Shown one piece after another: positions 22,108-34,539 of a stretch of 64,000 nt of DNA. The notes under the pieces are model-generated. The model made no database searches and was not told where the DNA came from. It was given only the letters and a program-made list of their open reading frames with translations. The stretch lies in NCBI GenBank assembly GCA_949752745.1, contig OX457026.1, forward strand, positions 69,620,591-69,684,590, written 5' to 3'. Made by a program: the position numbers and the translations under genes. Source of the DNA: Protula sp. h YS-2021 (lineage: Eukaryota; Annelida; Polychaeta; Sabellida; Serpulidae). Position 1 is the stretch's first letter. Each line of letters opens with the position of its first letter.

Positions 22108-23099
22108 GGTAACTATAGCTCTACCTCTTTTCGTTTAAGTGTTGTTTCTTAGTCTGTGCTGGAAAAGGAATGACAAGCGAGAGACTGAGGTACATTTCCT
22201 CCCGAAGTATTTTTTTCTCACTTCACTTTTTAAATGACATGTTTAAATCACCTGAACAATGTAAGGAATGGGGTAGTGTCGCTCTCCATAGAAAAAACTT
22301 GCGATGTTTGTTTTACGACAGCACTGGTAATCGGACATATGTGTAAACATTAGCCAAGCCTTAAAAATACTCAGTTCCAGAGCTAAATGTCCTCCAGAAG
22401 CGGTGATGTTGTAGCAGAGACACTCCTAAGTGATCAGCAAAAGCTTAAAATACAGCAGTGTTGGTTTATGCTAAGACTTTATTAATTACCCTTTGAACAA
22501 ACTATAAGGCACTTGCGGCAGACTGCGTAGGTCATATAAAACTTTTTAAAAATAATACACAGAAAATTTCCTACTTGCCCAAATTTTAAATAACTGTGTC
22601 GCTTGGGGAAGGGGGGTGAGGTGCAATCTACTTAAATATTTTAACTTCTTTAAAATGTTTATTTGTCACCTGATTCTAAAACAGAAATTTTTCCTTTAAA
22701 AGAATAAGAATAGTTTATTATAACTACATCAGTACTAAAAACATGTACTACAATTTCCACACATGATGCGAATACATTTGGGCTAAAAGGAGGAACTTAG
22801 GCCTGAGCCAACCCAACAGAGCCTCAGGGAGAAAAGATCTTCCGTATAACGCGAATGACCTATGAAATCGATGCTGAAGTTTGCAAAGTTCCACTCTTCT
22901 GCCATTTTCATCACGTTTTTCAGAATTTCATCAGTTTTGCAACTTCAATTTCGAGAAAAGCTAAGTTTTATATTGTTTTGGCAATTTTCAATGTCTGTTT
23001 TACCCGTGAGAGAAACTTAAAAAAAGTCATAAACTGTTTTGGAGACCCACCCTGGACGACACGATCAACTGCGCAAAGTTATATCAAAACGCGAAGTTT
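22108..23099. other. POC5 5' flank, no TATA seen
   Basis: This is upstream of the POC5 ATG. A 5' untranslated part is expected here but its limits cannot be fixed from sequence. No clear core promoter element or other gene is seen. Confidence 0.5.
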
Positions 23100-23470
23100 T
23101 AATAAATTTTAAAATACTATCATTTTTACAATTTTTCATGAATTCGAACTAAAAAAAAAAAACAATACGACGTAGCACACCTGCAATATGTGCTCTATCT
23201 GTATGTGAAATTCAAAACAATCCAACTAATATTTTTGGAGATCTAGCTCGGGCGGAGTCGAAAATACGCTAAGGTCCAATAATCGAAAAATGCTGTCATT
23301 TGACAATTTTTCCTGAATCCGAACAAAAATACGATACTCTATGTACTCTATTCGTGTGTGAAATTTCAAAACAATCCGGCACATAGTTTCGGAGACAGAG
23401 TCCGAATCCCCATGCGGACAGAGAAGCTCATAACTATCTCTGCGTTACATGGTGGACAGGAAAATATAGG
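23100..23470 (+). mobile_element. short tandem-core element, two units of about 175 bp
   Basis: Two diverged units share GTGTGAAATTTCAAAACAAT and CAATTTTTC-TGAAT. They end at a GCGGACAGAGAAGCTCAT tail. The layout resembles the other tandem-core elements, but no clear hairpin is seen. Confidence 0.4.
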
Positions 23471-23553
23471 TTGTGACGTAAGCTTGTTTTATTTCTTTTA
23501 AAATCCGTTGCTTGTCTTGCACTCAGTAAAACTCTTTGACTATTCCAGATCTT

Positions 23554-24185
23554 TTATTTTTTATGGATATTGCAATAATATCGTGGACTATCGTCATAAC
23601 CTGTAATTTTCTTCATAAAATATAAGGATAATTTATCTACGTTGAACCGCACATGTAGTTTATTCAATTCAAAGCCCATTTCTCTGCACAACAACTTTAA
23701 ACCAGTTTTAAATAAATTCGTGTCATCGGCAAATAGAATAAATTGGACGATTTTTGGGACATTACAAATGTGTACAGGAAAAATAATTTCGCCCCTAAAA
23801 CTGCGGCATACCACATGGAATATGTAAAAGTTTGGAATGATGATCACCAGTTTGGACGAACTGATGTCGACTGTCCAAATAATTTTTCAATCTATTATTA
23901 GCTGTACTGTTCGGTACTTGTTTCTAGAAGTAATTTGTTTTTCACTAAATTTTTTACCAAATTTGAATTCTGCCTGAGTATTTGCAGAAATAGCCGTGCT
24001 AACAAACACAATAGACATACAAGTGTGCCATTAAATAATATTCCGCTAACTATATCTCTTGAAAAATCACTTGTAAAGATGTTCTCCGTAAGCGTTGCTG
24101 ATAATGAACAAATTCTAGTGGGTTTGTTTATCATTGGAAAGAGTGTATAAAACAATGACAAAAGGTATTTTCTCTTCATGATCAT
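23554..24185 (-). pseudogene. LINE relic: endonuclease end and reverse transcriptase fragment
   Basis: On the minus strand, FPMINKPTRICSLSATLTEN (24140-24080) is the C-terminal part of an AP-type endonuclease. IVQFILFADDTNLFKTG (about 23755) carries the FADDTNLF catalytic box of non-LTR reverse transcriptase. The order is correct but most of the region between is missing, with frame changes. Confidence 0.75.
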
Positions 24186-24454
24186 TACGTATCATAAAAT
24201 CAGGACTGTGGCCGCCATACAGACAGATTGATTAGCTATTGATGCATTTTAAGAAATTTTTTATGATATCAATAAACTTCTCAACATTTAATTCGGGGGT
24301 CCTACACACACAAGAAACCAAAACGTTTAACCTTTTTTTAATTTTATATCACAATATTTTGCAGATAGATTTTCCAACGTATATGGTGCTAAGAACTTCA
24401 AATAGAAAATTAGGTCGCAGTCTATCATTGTGAAAATTCTCATTCTACCATCCT

Positions 24455-24815
24455 TGCGAATAAGAGAATTCGTACTTAAAGACTGTTGCCGAATAGCTTT
24501 ATCGTTTCGACCTATTCGGTTGGGGAAAAAGGTATAAAGAAATGAAAGAAAAAAAACTGGCAAAAATGAAGAAATGTAATTTTGTCAGAATCATATTTAA
24601 AAGATGGGTATTAAAGGGGTTGAATAACATGTAAAATAGTTTAGAAAATCCTAAAACGGCTTTTTAAATTCAAACTTTTCCATGTTAGAAGAAAATCAGA
24701 ATTTGATATTTTCCCCCTTTCATTTTTTTTTCTTTATAATTTAACCTGAAAATTTTGCAGTTGAAACGACACGTCCACCGGAAAGATCCGAAAGTAAGAA
24801 TTTTCTTATTCCCAG
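24455..24815. mobile_element. MITE-like repeat, copy 1
   Basis: This unit of about 340 bp has outer GTTTCGACC...GGTTGGG and inner TTATAAAGAAATGA-type blocks mirrored as TCATTTCTTTATAA on the other side, with CCGGAAAGATCCGAAAGTA at the right end. Related copies lie at 25390-25735 and 34205-34535. Confidence 0.6.
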
Positions 24816-25259
24816 TCTTGGACTTATACAGTTCCAAGAAGCTGCTCGCAGATGGGGTTAGCTTCAGTTCCTCACTACCGTTGTGATTTTGTGCAAAATT
24901 CAACGGCCCACAAATCTTTCTTGACATTTGCCAATAAAGCTTGCTTAATCCCTTTTCTGTCTATTTATGCATGTGTGAGAGCCTTTACCTTTTTCTTGCA
25001 ATTGTAAAGTTATTTATATTTCTGGTACAGAAAATAAAATTGAAATCTGAAAATCTGAATCTGAAGCTCCTTACTTCCACGACACATACATATTTTCTTA
25101 AGAAAAAAAGAATACGAATTAAAAAAAAATGTGCCTGTTTTGCAAAAAGAGTAAATGAGTACTGTGTTTGAACTTTCAGTAAATGTTTTAATAACAGGGA
25201 CTGGTATAGAGATGTACGAAGTTGTTTAAGGAAGACCTGACTCGGAGCTGCGTGCATCC

Positions 25260-25935
25260 TCGCAGGACTTGTAGACTGTAGTAGTCCTAGATGACTCTTG
25301 CGGTCTTCCTATGACAGCAAGAGTCATAGTTCCTACAATAGGAAATGTCATTGATGTCGAGATTTGAAAATTGACATCAATGGCATTTCCTATAAGCCAA
25401 TTCGCACTTTCGGATTTTCCGGTGGAGGTGTTGTTTCGACTGAAAATGTTGGGGGTTAAATTATAAAGAAATGATAAGGGAAAAACATCAAAATTCTAAT
25501 TTTCTTTCAGCATGCACACTTTCGAATTTAAAAAGCCATCATATGATCTTTTAAAAACTATTTTACATTTTATTCAGTCCCTTAAATAACCAGCATGTGA
25601 CTATATTTCTGGCAAAATAGAATTATGTTGATTTTTGCCTTTTTTTTCCCTATCATTTCTTTATAACCTTATCCCACCTGAATTCAGCCGAAACGCAAAA
25701 ACTTTTCGGCAAAAGTGAAAAGTGCGAATCGGCTTATTGTAGGAACTAACTATGACTCTTGCTGTCATAGGAAGACCGCAAGAGTCATCTAGGACTAGGA
25801 AGATGGAAAGGGTCCGCTGGGAGGGGGGGGGGGTAGTCCTAGATGAATCTTGCAGTCTTCCTATGACAGCAAGAGTCATAGTTCCTACAATGGGAAATCT
25901 CATTGATGTCAATTTTCAAATCTCGGCGCACGACT
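25260..25935. mobile_element. MITE-like repeat, copy 2, inside a larger palindrome
   Basis: The MITE-like unit (25390-25735) is flanked by AGTCCTAGATGACTCTTGCG...CTATGACAGCAAGAGTCAT on the left and its inverse at 25735-25800. A third, direct copy follows at 25836-25930. This makes a stem of about 100 bp around the unit. Confidence 0.7.
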
Positions 25936-26855
25936 GGGGCCAACGGCGTTATTTTAGAAAGGGTGCATCAGATAACAATTTTTTACTGAGAAAAATATGT
26001 GTTTTCTTGAGATCAGGATATCGAATCCCTCATTATCGCCCACAACAACAGTGAATCCACAGTTGCAAAACCACGCTTTACTCTAGTTTGAGAGTTTCGC
26101 TGAGGCCGAAAATAATGCGTCAGGATGCTTTTCAGTGTGCTTTTAACGAAAAAGCCTCCCAGTCCTTGAACGTGCGCCGAAAGATTGAGAGCCTCAAAAA
26201 TTGAGATCAATTGCCATTTCTATCGAAGGAACTGTGACCCTTTCTGTCCTAGGTAGATAGAAAGGGTCCGCTGGGACTGGGGGGGGGGGGGGAGAAAGAA
26301 TGGTTACAGTAGATTCAAACTGGTGAAATGAAAAAGAGCATCTTCCGTGGTTCAAAACAAATTTACTTTGTCAAATATCACAAAATGGTGTTTATTTAAG
26401 TCGATAGGGTTGCAAAACTTGCAGCTGGCTTATTTAGTGGAGTTGGAATTTAGCAATTTGTTGTCACCAATTACGAGCTACTCTAGCCAGTTCTATCTCC
26501 TCTCTAGCTCCAAGAAGCGGTGCGCTAAAAAGTTTCCAGGCATGACAGAGAGATATACGATGTTATACAAGTCAGAGCTGACTCGGAGCTATCTCCTCTC
26601 CCTCGTAGACTTGTAGCACAAGCTCAGGCAGATGTTCAAAGAAACAAGTATAAGCCCCTGGCACTTATTTAAACCCATGGCAAAATATACGTTGATATTT
26701 GACACTGCAAGATATACATGATATTCAACAACAAACTTGTTACTGCACAAGAGTTCTTTTAAAAGCTGGTTGTGGCCATTTGTTTACTACTGCATCGCTA
26801 GTTTTGATTGGAGGAAACGAGGAATGGCTATATATGTTACAGTCAATGAGCGAAA

Positions 26856-26999
26856 ACCGCCATTTCACGAAATGGCAAAGCATTTTAGCCATTTCGTGAA
26901 ATGCCTCAAATCATTTGCCGTTTCATGAAATGACAAAAATTATTAGCCATTTCGTGAAATGGCTAAAATTTCTGCTTTTCCATTTTTCATGAAATGGCA
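26856..26999. repeat. array of GCCATTTCGTGAAATGGC palindromes
   Basis: Four to five near-perfect 18-bp palindromes (GCCATTTCRTGAAATGGC variants), spaced about 28-30 bp apart, can form a run of hairpins. Confidence 0.8.
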
Positions 27000-27499
27000 A
27001 ACCAAACTCAGAAAATGAAAAACAGAATAATTGGAACTTTTTATTTGCAAACTTTGACACCATCACCACACAAATACCAGTGTAACATATAGAAAGAAGC
27101 TTTTTCATACTCTTCATATTTCTTACAAATCTTACCGGTTCAAAGTTACAAATTCGAATAGTTACACATTTCAGCTAATTTTTCAGAACAAAATGCTCTA
27201 AAAGTGTAACTTTCTGTGTCAATATTGCAAGCGTTGTCGTGTTGCAGCAACTTGACACAGTGCCGAGTAGTGGATTGGCTGGCTACCTGTAGTACGGTTA
27301 CTGAGTTGTCAACGTGGTTCTATTATTGTATTATCGTCACGATTACGTGATCGGGTATGGGTCAATAGCTTTGCCGACTCGGATATGCAGCTATCACGTG
27401 TCGGTATCTATACGCCTGGTTGTCGTGTTTCCCACGACTTGTGGAGATGAAAAATTGACCATGTGAATCTTTGCCTCTATTTCGCAGTCAGTCGGCATA

Positions 27500-27845
27500 T
27501 GTTGTGACGTGACTGTCACGACCCGTGATTGTGTCATGTTGTGTGTGTGGGATTTGTCGTGACTGTCACGACTCGTGCATGCAACGTGTCATCACTACCA
27601 CGACCAGTGACAGCGATAGGTCTTTTATGTGACTGGTTGCTGCTTTCACGGATAGTACATGCAATAGGTCGCCACTGTCACGACCCCTGGCGGTAACGGG
27701 TCAGTCCTGTGACCGGTCGTTGTTGACACGCCCAATGCGCTTGGCGTATTGTACCTGCTTCGACTCGTCGCTGGGACTGGTCGTCGCTGGTAAGGATCGT
27801 CCACGTGACAGGTTGTCACTGTCACGGCCCGTGAAAGAATGCCAC
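27500..27845. repeat. diverged repeats with GTCACGACCCGTG core
   Basis: TGTCACGACYCGTG-like cores recur near 27510, 27555, 27595, 27675 and 27820, with GACGTG and GTCATC variants between. They lie directly upstream of the DIRS-like relic and may be its terminal part. Confidence 0.45.
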
Positions 27846-28179
27846 ACAAGTAAGCAATAACAACTGTTGTTGCTTTAAAAAGTCAATAAAATATAACATG
27901 GCATAATCACTTTAAATTGCATAAAACACTGACAAGTGCGATATAAAGTTGATACGGTAACGTTAACATGTGGTCGAGACATCGCGCGAGTGGCTATAGT
28001 TACATGCTGGTCCCAATACTCCGTCGATACCCATCACCACCAGTTTTAGCGTATGGTTTTGGGGCGGCTGTGTCGTGGCTGGTCGCCAAATCATTGACTA
28101 TTGCTCTCCTTACTGGCACTTAGGGATCTAGACTGGCCAGTTTCCTGAAAAATGTGCCTTTGCCCTCGTCCATCCCTAT

Positions 28180-29300
28180 CAAGACATGTCGATGCGTCTT
28201 GGAACGATTGGAGTTTCTTTTTCGAAGAGAACACTTTTAAGAGGAAGTGGTCTACTTACGACCGCGCATTGCGCATCAATGTTAGAAAGGAAGGCAGTAG
28301 TGGTTTGCTTGTCGACTATTCTCTATGTTTCTCAAGGGTTACGCGTTCATTTTCTGGTGGACAATCAGACAGTGGTCTCTTGTTTGTTCAAGCAGGGAGG
28401 CACGCGTTGATCAATGTTGTCTCGATTCACCAAGCTGGCCTTCTTCGGTGCTCAGGATAATGGTTTATCATTCAAGCGTCACACACATTCCTCGGGTTAT
28501 GATTTGTCTGCCTGTGATGTATTGTCGGATTTGCTCAGGTCCTTTCAAATGGAGCATCCTTTCTCCGTCAGGTCAATGGTACCTGGGAATTTGTCCCTGG
28601 TTTTTGAAATATCTCACGTCTCCACTTTTCCATTGCTCTATTATTTCAGACATATTATTTATCTTGAAATGTGTTTTCCTTGTGGCCTTGACGTCGGGTA
28701 AACGCCGCGGGAAAGTACACGTTTTGCAAAGCTCCATTAGTCAAGTTAATGGTTCATGGGAGGCTGTTGTCTTAAAACTATTACCGTTTTTTTTAGGAAA
28801 ACGCACATTGCGATCAGGCGCTCAGGTACGTTTAAGCAAATTGTGTTACCAGCCCTCCTGGATTTGAGGTCAAGTGGCAGTGTCGACTTCGCGTCGCTAT
28901 GCCTCGTTTCCCTACTACGTGCGTATAGTAAACGATCAAGTGCTTATCGTAGCACGTTACATCGTCGTCTATTTATATTTTTCATGCATAGTATCGCGGT
29001 AGGTCTATATCTGTTTATATCAAGAAAATCATATTATTAGCATATGACGATATAATTAAAGAACCTGAAGGTGTAATTCAAAAGCGATTGTCAATTAAAG
29101 CTCATCAGGTTAGACATGTAGTGCATTCCTTGCGTATTGCTAATGGTGTGTCAATGTGTGGGCTACTGCGGGTTGGCTGTTGAACCTCACCGAACACATT
29201 TATTAAGCATTATCTGCAAGAATATACAAGTGATGCGTCGAATAATTTGCATAGTCTTGGCTCGTTTGTCGCTGCTGAATCGGTAATTCATAATAACCCT
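28180..29300 (+). pseudogene. DIRS-like retrotransposon relic: RNase H and tyrosine recombinase
   Basis: Frames on the plus strand read HFLVDNQTVVSCLFKQGGTR (RNase H-type block, about 28350-28410). They continue with FLVALTSGKRRGKVHVL (recombinase Arg box, about 28673-28725), SGSVDF and SSAYRS, AHQVRHVVHSL (His-x-x-Arg box, about 29100), and TFIKHYLQEY with a Tyr nucleophile candidate near 29205. The RH-then-tyrosine-recombinase order is that of DIRS/Ngaro-type elements. Several frame changes and a stop make it inactive. The reverse transcriptase domain was not found. Confidence 0.72.
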
Positions 29301-30416
29301 CCTTCTTGCAGGACTGACCAGCAATCTGGCGGAAAGAAAGCTTACAAGTAGAAGGCCTTTAAATAGATTCTGTGGTGGATACACCGCTCGACTCTACACC
29401 AACGGCAGGTAACTCTGCCCGGACGTGACTGATGCTGTGGCGGCTGGGCACAGTTGCGTCTTGACTATGGTCTGGATTTTAGACAGTGCGTTTTTGCACA
29501 AGGTATAACACACCACTGTAACGGGTCGGCACATGTGGTGAAGCCGAAGTCGACTGGTTAGTTATGTGTACTCTGCAAAAAGAGAGGGGGAGGACATTAG
29601 CTCGCATCAGACTGTATGTATGTGTGTTCGAGCTTCATATTGTTTGTTAATAAAGAGCACTTCGTTATGAAACCCTGCTTAACATTGTTATTTGGTATGG
29701 CCGCTGAATAAAAAGGCAAATTGAATTCAATTTCTTTTATTTCAGCCTTTCCGGCCCAACGTCATGCAGATGTTTTGTCAACCAGTTTGTATGCATTGGG
29801 TGTTCAATTCCCACCACCAGTTCGAGTCTCCCATAGTGATGGCTTTGTAGTCCACAGACCGATATTTTCGAAATTAAAACTGAAGGATTTAATTTTTTAA
29901 TACTCATTTTATGAGTAAAATATCTTGTAGACGTAGAAGCCATCACTCGAATTATATCCACTCAGCTCCCCATCAATAGAAATCGCTTGGTACGATAAGT
30001 TGGGTATGGTTCGATCACATGACAGAAACTGCACCGACACTGATTGGTCGGATTTTTTATAAGCATTGTAAACATAGTGACAGGGGTACCTGTGAGGGGT
30101 ACCCATGTCTGGATTGCGATAACCAAAGCTAACACATAGTGATGGCATCGTAGTCTACAAGATAGTTTACTAATAAAAATCAGTATTAAGAAATTAAATA
30201 CTTCAGTTAAAAACATATTAGTCGTTAAAAACACTGTTGCTCTTTGGTGCAAAAGAAATTTGACATTTAGGCGAAATCTCTCTATCATTTGTTCATTTTA
30301 GTTTGGGTTAGCAGAATTTTTGCGCATTTTATTCGGAACGCCCAAAATGTAATTTGGCTTATGAGGGGAGCGATATATGGTGCCTAGCTTCAAGTCAGTT
30401 CTGACTTTAATAACTT

Positions 30417-30417
<1 letters not shown>
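29301..30417. other. likely 3' part of the DIRS-like relic and a diverged 300-bp duplication
   Basis: An AATAAA lies at about 29649. GTGATGGCTTTGTAGTCCAC (29836) and GTGATGGCATCGTAGTCTAC (30140) mark a diverged direct repeat about 304 bp apart. No gene is seen. Confidence 0.4.

Positions 30418-30507
<90 letters not shown>
30418..30507. repeat. (TA)n microsatellite, about 88 bp
   Basis: Essentially uninterrupted TA dinucleotides. Confidence 0.98.
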
Positions 30508-30509
<2 letters not shown>

Positions 30510-31099
30510 GTCAAAGCTAGGAAGCTTGTTCCGGCAGCACGGGTCAGCTTAATATTTTCTGAGGCACGAATCCTTCATGCCGGTCCCTGTTACTCAAACA
30601 TTAACTAAGTTTATGCACAAAATACCCTTTTTACCAAACAGGAGCAATTTTTAATGAGCTGCATATCTTTTATTCTTCGTTAAAGTGTAGAAAAGTCAGT
30701 TTCCTCAATCACCTGTCAAATGTTTCTTTACATTCTGGGCTTTAAATGTCATGTGACTAAAGTCAAGTGACCAAAAATTAAAATAAAGGGATTAACGATT
30801 TTCTGTAAAATATATACTCAGATTATTAATAGATGCAGAATTAAGTATAAATTTATTCTGTACACCCATAATATTTCATTTTTAGTTTCTACCATGCTTT
30901 TGAAATAGCAGTTCAAAAGTTTTTAGTGAATGCTTACAAAATTTTCTGCTACTTATTTACGTAAAAAACCGTGCTCGCTGGATGTAAGCGAATGTCAGTT
31001 ATGGCGGGAGACTTGTGGTTATTATGATACTTTTTTAAAAGAAAGAGTGACTTAGAACTTATGTTTCATTACCGTTGTACTTTGAGGGCGTTCATCGAA

Positions 31100-31603
31100 T
31101 GACAATAAAGATTTTTATGTTGTTGAATTTTGCACCACATCGCCACAGAGATGCCTCAAAGCGAGCGTATTGCTTGGAAAAACTGCAACGGGTAATGAAT
31201 CTTGCAGCCTGCCTGGTCACCGTTATTCCACGGGATGCCAAAAAGCGCTAAAAAGCCTACACTGGCTACCGATCGATCAACGAGTTAAGTTTAAACTATC
31301 GATCATGACATACAAGGCACTTAATGGCGTAAGCCCTCAGTACATAGCGGATCTATTGTATGATTACCATCCCGTTCGAGGTCCACGCTCACATAACCAG
31401 AAATTGAGAAGCATCAAAACTCGATCACAATACGGAAATAGAGCTTTTAGTGCGGCGGCGCCCTTAAACTGAAACAGTCTTCCCACATAACTATGAAACG
31501 CGCCATCAGAAAACATCTTTCGAAAAAGCCTTGTTTATCCAGTGCTGTAAGTGACATAACAAAATTCTGTAGCGATTAGTCATAAACGCGGTATAAATGA
31601 CTC

Positions 31604-31647
<44 letters not shown>
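31100..31647 (+). pseudogene. LINE relic: 3' end of ORF2 with GAT-repeat tail
   Basis: LEKLQRVMNLAA then, after frame changes, LKSLHWLPIDQRVKFKLSIM, TYKALNGVSPQYIADLL and YGNRAFSAAAP are the C-terminal region of CR1/L2-type reverse transcriptases. A Trp codon has become a stop at about 31471. A (GAT)n tract at 31605-31647 fits the simple-repeat tails of this group. Confidence 0.8.
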
Positions 31648-31649
31648 TG

Positions 31650-34200
31650 TAAACTTTTACTTAAAATAAGCCACATCACACTTTGGCCGTTCTGGATAAA
31701 ATGCGCCAAAATTCTGCTTTTTTATTACAAACTGACAGGGTAAAAATGAAAGAAATGACAGAGAAATATCGACTGAAATCATTTTTCTTTGCACCAAAGA
31801 GCAATCGTGTTTTTTCAAAAACCAATATATTATTTTTTAATTTATTAAATTTTTAGCAAATGGTTTTAGATTCAATTTCTTTTTTGCTCCAAGTATCAGC
31901 TGTTTTTGCGATATTTTTTCCATCGTTACTTTCATTTTTTACAGGTTCCCTTTCGCCTTTTATTCGAAACACCAAAAAAGTGGGATTAGGCGGATGCTTC
32001 TTTACTTATGAGGGGGAGGGGTGAAAGCTTACAAAATAACTAATGTTAAGTATCACTATAACTAATATTAAGACACATTTTAGTCGAGAGGACTGACAAA
32101 CTTGTAGGTGATTTAGTCAAAGGGGAGCCACTCACGTACCATGACATTTTCATGGGATTCCTGAACGCCGATTGCTAATTTTGAAAAAAAATGCAACGTA
32201 TTTTACCTATGCCACCTATACCACCTATTTAACACGGAGTAAAGTTAGACAAGAACTATTCAGACCGCGTTTGACCTGAATATTATCCCCCTTTGTCCTC
32301 GTTGTTCTTGTTATTTTTTATTCACAGGTGCTCTCTGCTGCGGCCTTTAGTTGATTCGGAATGTAACATTTTGTCATCACTAAATAGGATATTCTTTCAC
32401 CAATTTTATCTCCTCTCCCTAGTACAGGTTTTAACCACGCCGACTTTCGTCGATTGCCTATATCAATCACTTGTCGGCTGTCATCGCCCGTTGTATGTGT
32501 TTGTGTATATAAACATTCAACAACTCTATTCCTCATACATTTTTTAATGTACAATGTTTCCTAGGGATTTTATTTATTTTTTATTTTTTTTGAGGGGGTT
32601 GGTACATTTTGCCTAGTCATAATGTACCTCGACATTGTGGTTGGATTGCTTGATTTTTTTATTGCGACAATATTTTAGTCTGATCCGCCAAATCTAAGCA
32701 AAAATTGTAAATTTTTTAAATTGTTTTGAACCTCTTTTTTTAAAATGTTACTGCTCTTAGATTTTTAATGGGGCTCCCAATACACTTGTTATGTTTATTA
32801 CTTAAATCAAACAGGTAATAAAAATAATAAAAGCGGCCAGATAGTTGTACCATCGCTGTTTGCTATTGTGGGTTCGACTCGTACAGAGTGCTTCCTGCTT
32901 ACATAACGATATGTTATGCAACGAATAGACGCTCTCCGGTTTAAGCACAGCGCGCGCTAATTATGCTCTTTTAACTCAGATGTAATAGATATTCTAGTTA
33001 ATGTTTATTAAGGGCGTTAAGCTGTAACAGGAAAATTGGATTCCAAACTAGACCAAATTTTGCTGTGTGGTAGCGAAATGAAACTCGTTTGTAATGAAAG
33101 AAGGTCAGAGGCACAATATATGTGGTCAAAAACAAATCTCTATCTGTTTCGAAATAATTATGAGCTAACGAGTTTTTCGCCTAGCCGATTTACTTACACT
33201 GGACTTATAAGATCAGTAGAGAGGGTATCTGTCGTCAGTATATACAGTATATACATGTGTACGTATGTATGTGTGTAAACGTTTACTTAATATGCTTCTC
33301 TTCCCTTAGCTTTGAACAGATTCTTTTCGGATGTTTTCAAATGATCTCTATGTAGGTCTGTTTGAAAAAGTACTTTTTTGGCAATTCACCAAAAATTACC
33401 CAAATGTATGCGATAAAAAATTTTCTGGCTGCCACTCTACTTCAACAATTTTGATTAGAATGTCTACAAATTTTCATTAATATTTACTAGTAAGGCCTCT
33501 CTTGACCTTTTTCCAGTTTCTTTACCATTTTTAACATATGTTGCCACTTTTTAAAAATATAGCTCAAAACGTAATTTTTAAAAGAAAAGGCTGTCTATAA
33601 CAGCTTAGACATGACACTGCACTTGCCTTTCTCGTTTTTTTTTCATGCAATTTCACAAGGATCCATATTTGGTTTGTTCCTTAATGCTGAGATGGAGTCG
33701 GTGCTCTTAGACTGTATAAGCCGTATTTAGTGTAACCGTTCAGTTTAATGTATATTGCGATCCTGATGGAAAGGTCACTTGCCATTCTAGTTTAAAAAAC
33801 ATGCAAATTCGAAAAGAAAGGAATTTTTAGAATCCCCATATACTGTGGACAGTTACAAGCTGTTTACGGGGGAAAAGACATGGAAATGCGAATATGAGAC
33901 AAATCTCTAATTTAATTTCTGCTAAAACCTACATTTTCAAATATTCTTAATTAAAATATAATATTTGTCTCATAAATAAATTATTATAGTTTCGTTTTTA
34001 AGGTAGAAGGTTCTACAAAGTGAGCGTTTGAGAAAAGCGTTTGTTTCAAATCGCTTGGCACCGTATGGCTCCAAGAAGCGGCTCGCTACAACGGCAATGA
34101 GAAATAATTTCTTTGGAAATTTCATGTTTTCCCCTTATTTCTTTATAATCTACTCCAAAAATGCATTCAAATACCATCGTTTATTGCAAAGCGAATTGGC
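31650..34200. other. no gene seen
   Basis: AT-rich, with a short GGTTCGACTCGTA box B-like word near 32870. No exon is supported. Confidence 0.5.
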
Positions 34201-34204
34201 TTTT

Positions 34205-34535
34205 ACTTATAAACCGATTTGTACTTAGAAGTTTGCCCGAAAAGATTTGACGTTTCGACCGAACTAGGTTGGGATAAAGTCATAAAGAAATGTAGAAAAA
34301 ACTGACAAAAATAAACAAAATTCCATTTTGCGAGAAACATATTTATAAGTGGGCCATAAAAGACGTAGAGTGATATGTAAAATAGTTTCTACAAGGTCAT
34401 ATGTTGACGCATGTTGGGAAGAAATCAGAATTGTGATGTTTTACTCTTATCATTTCTTTATAATATGTACCAAAAAAAAATTGCAGCCAAAACGGGACCT
34501 CACCTCTATCGGAAAGGTCCGAAAGTACCAATTGG
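34205..34535. mobile_element. MITE-like repeat, copy 3
   Basis: It shares CGTTTCGACC, GTTGGGATAAAG, TAAAGAAATG, GTAAAATAGTTT and GGAAAGGTCCGAAAGTA with the copies near 24.6 and 25.6 kb. Confidence 0.6.
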
Positions 34536-34539
34536 GTTA

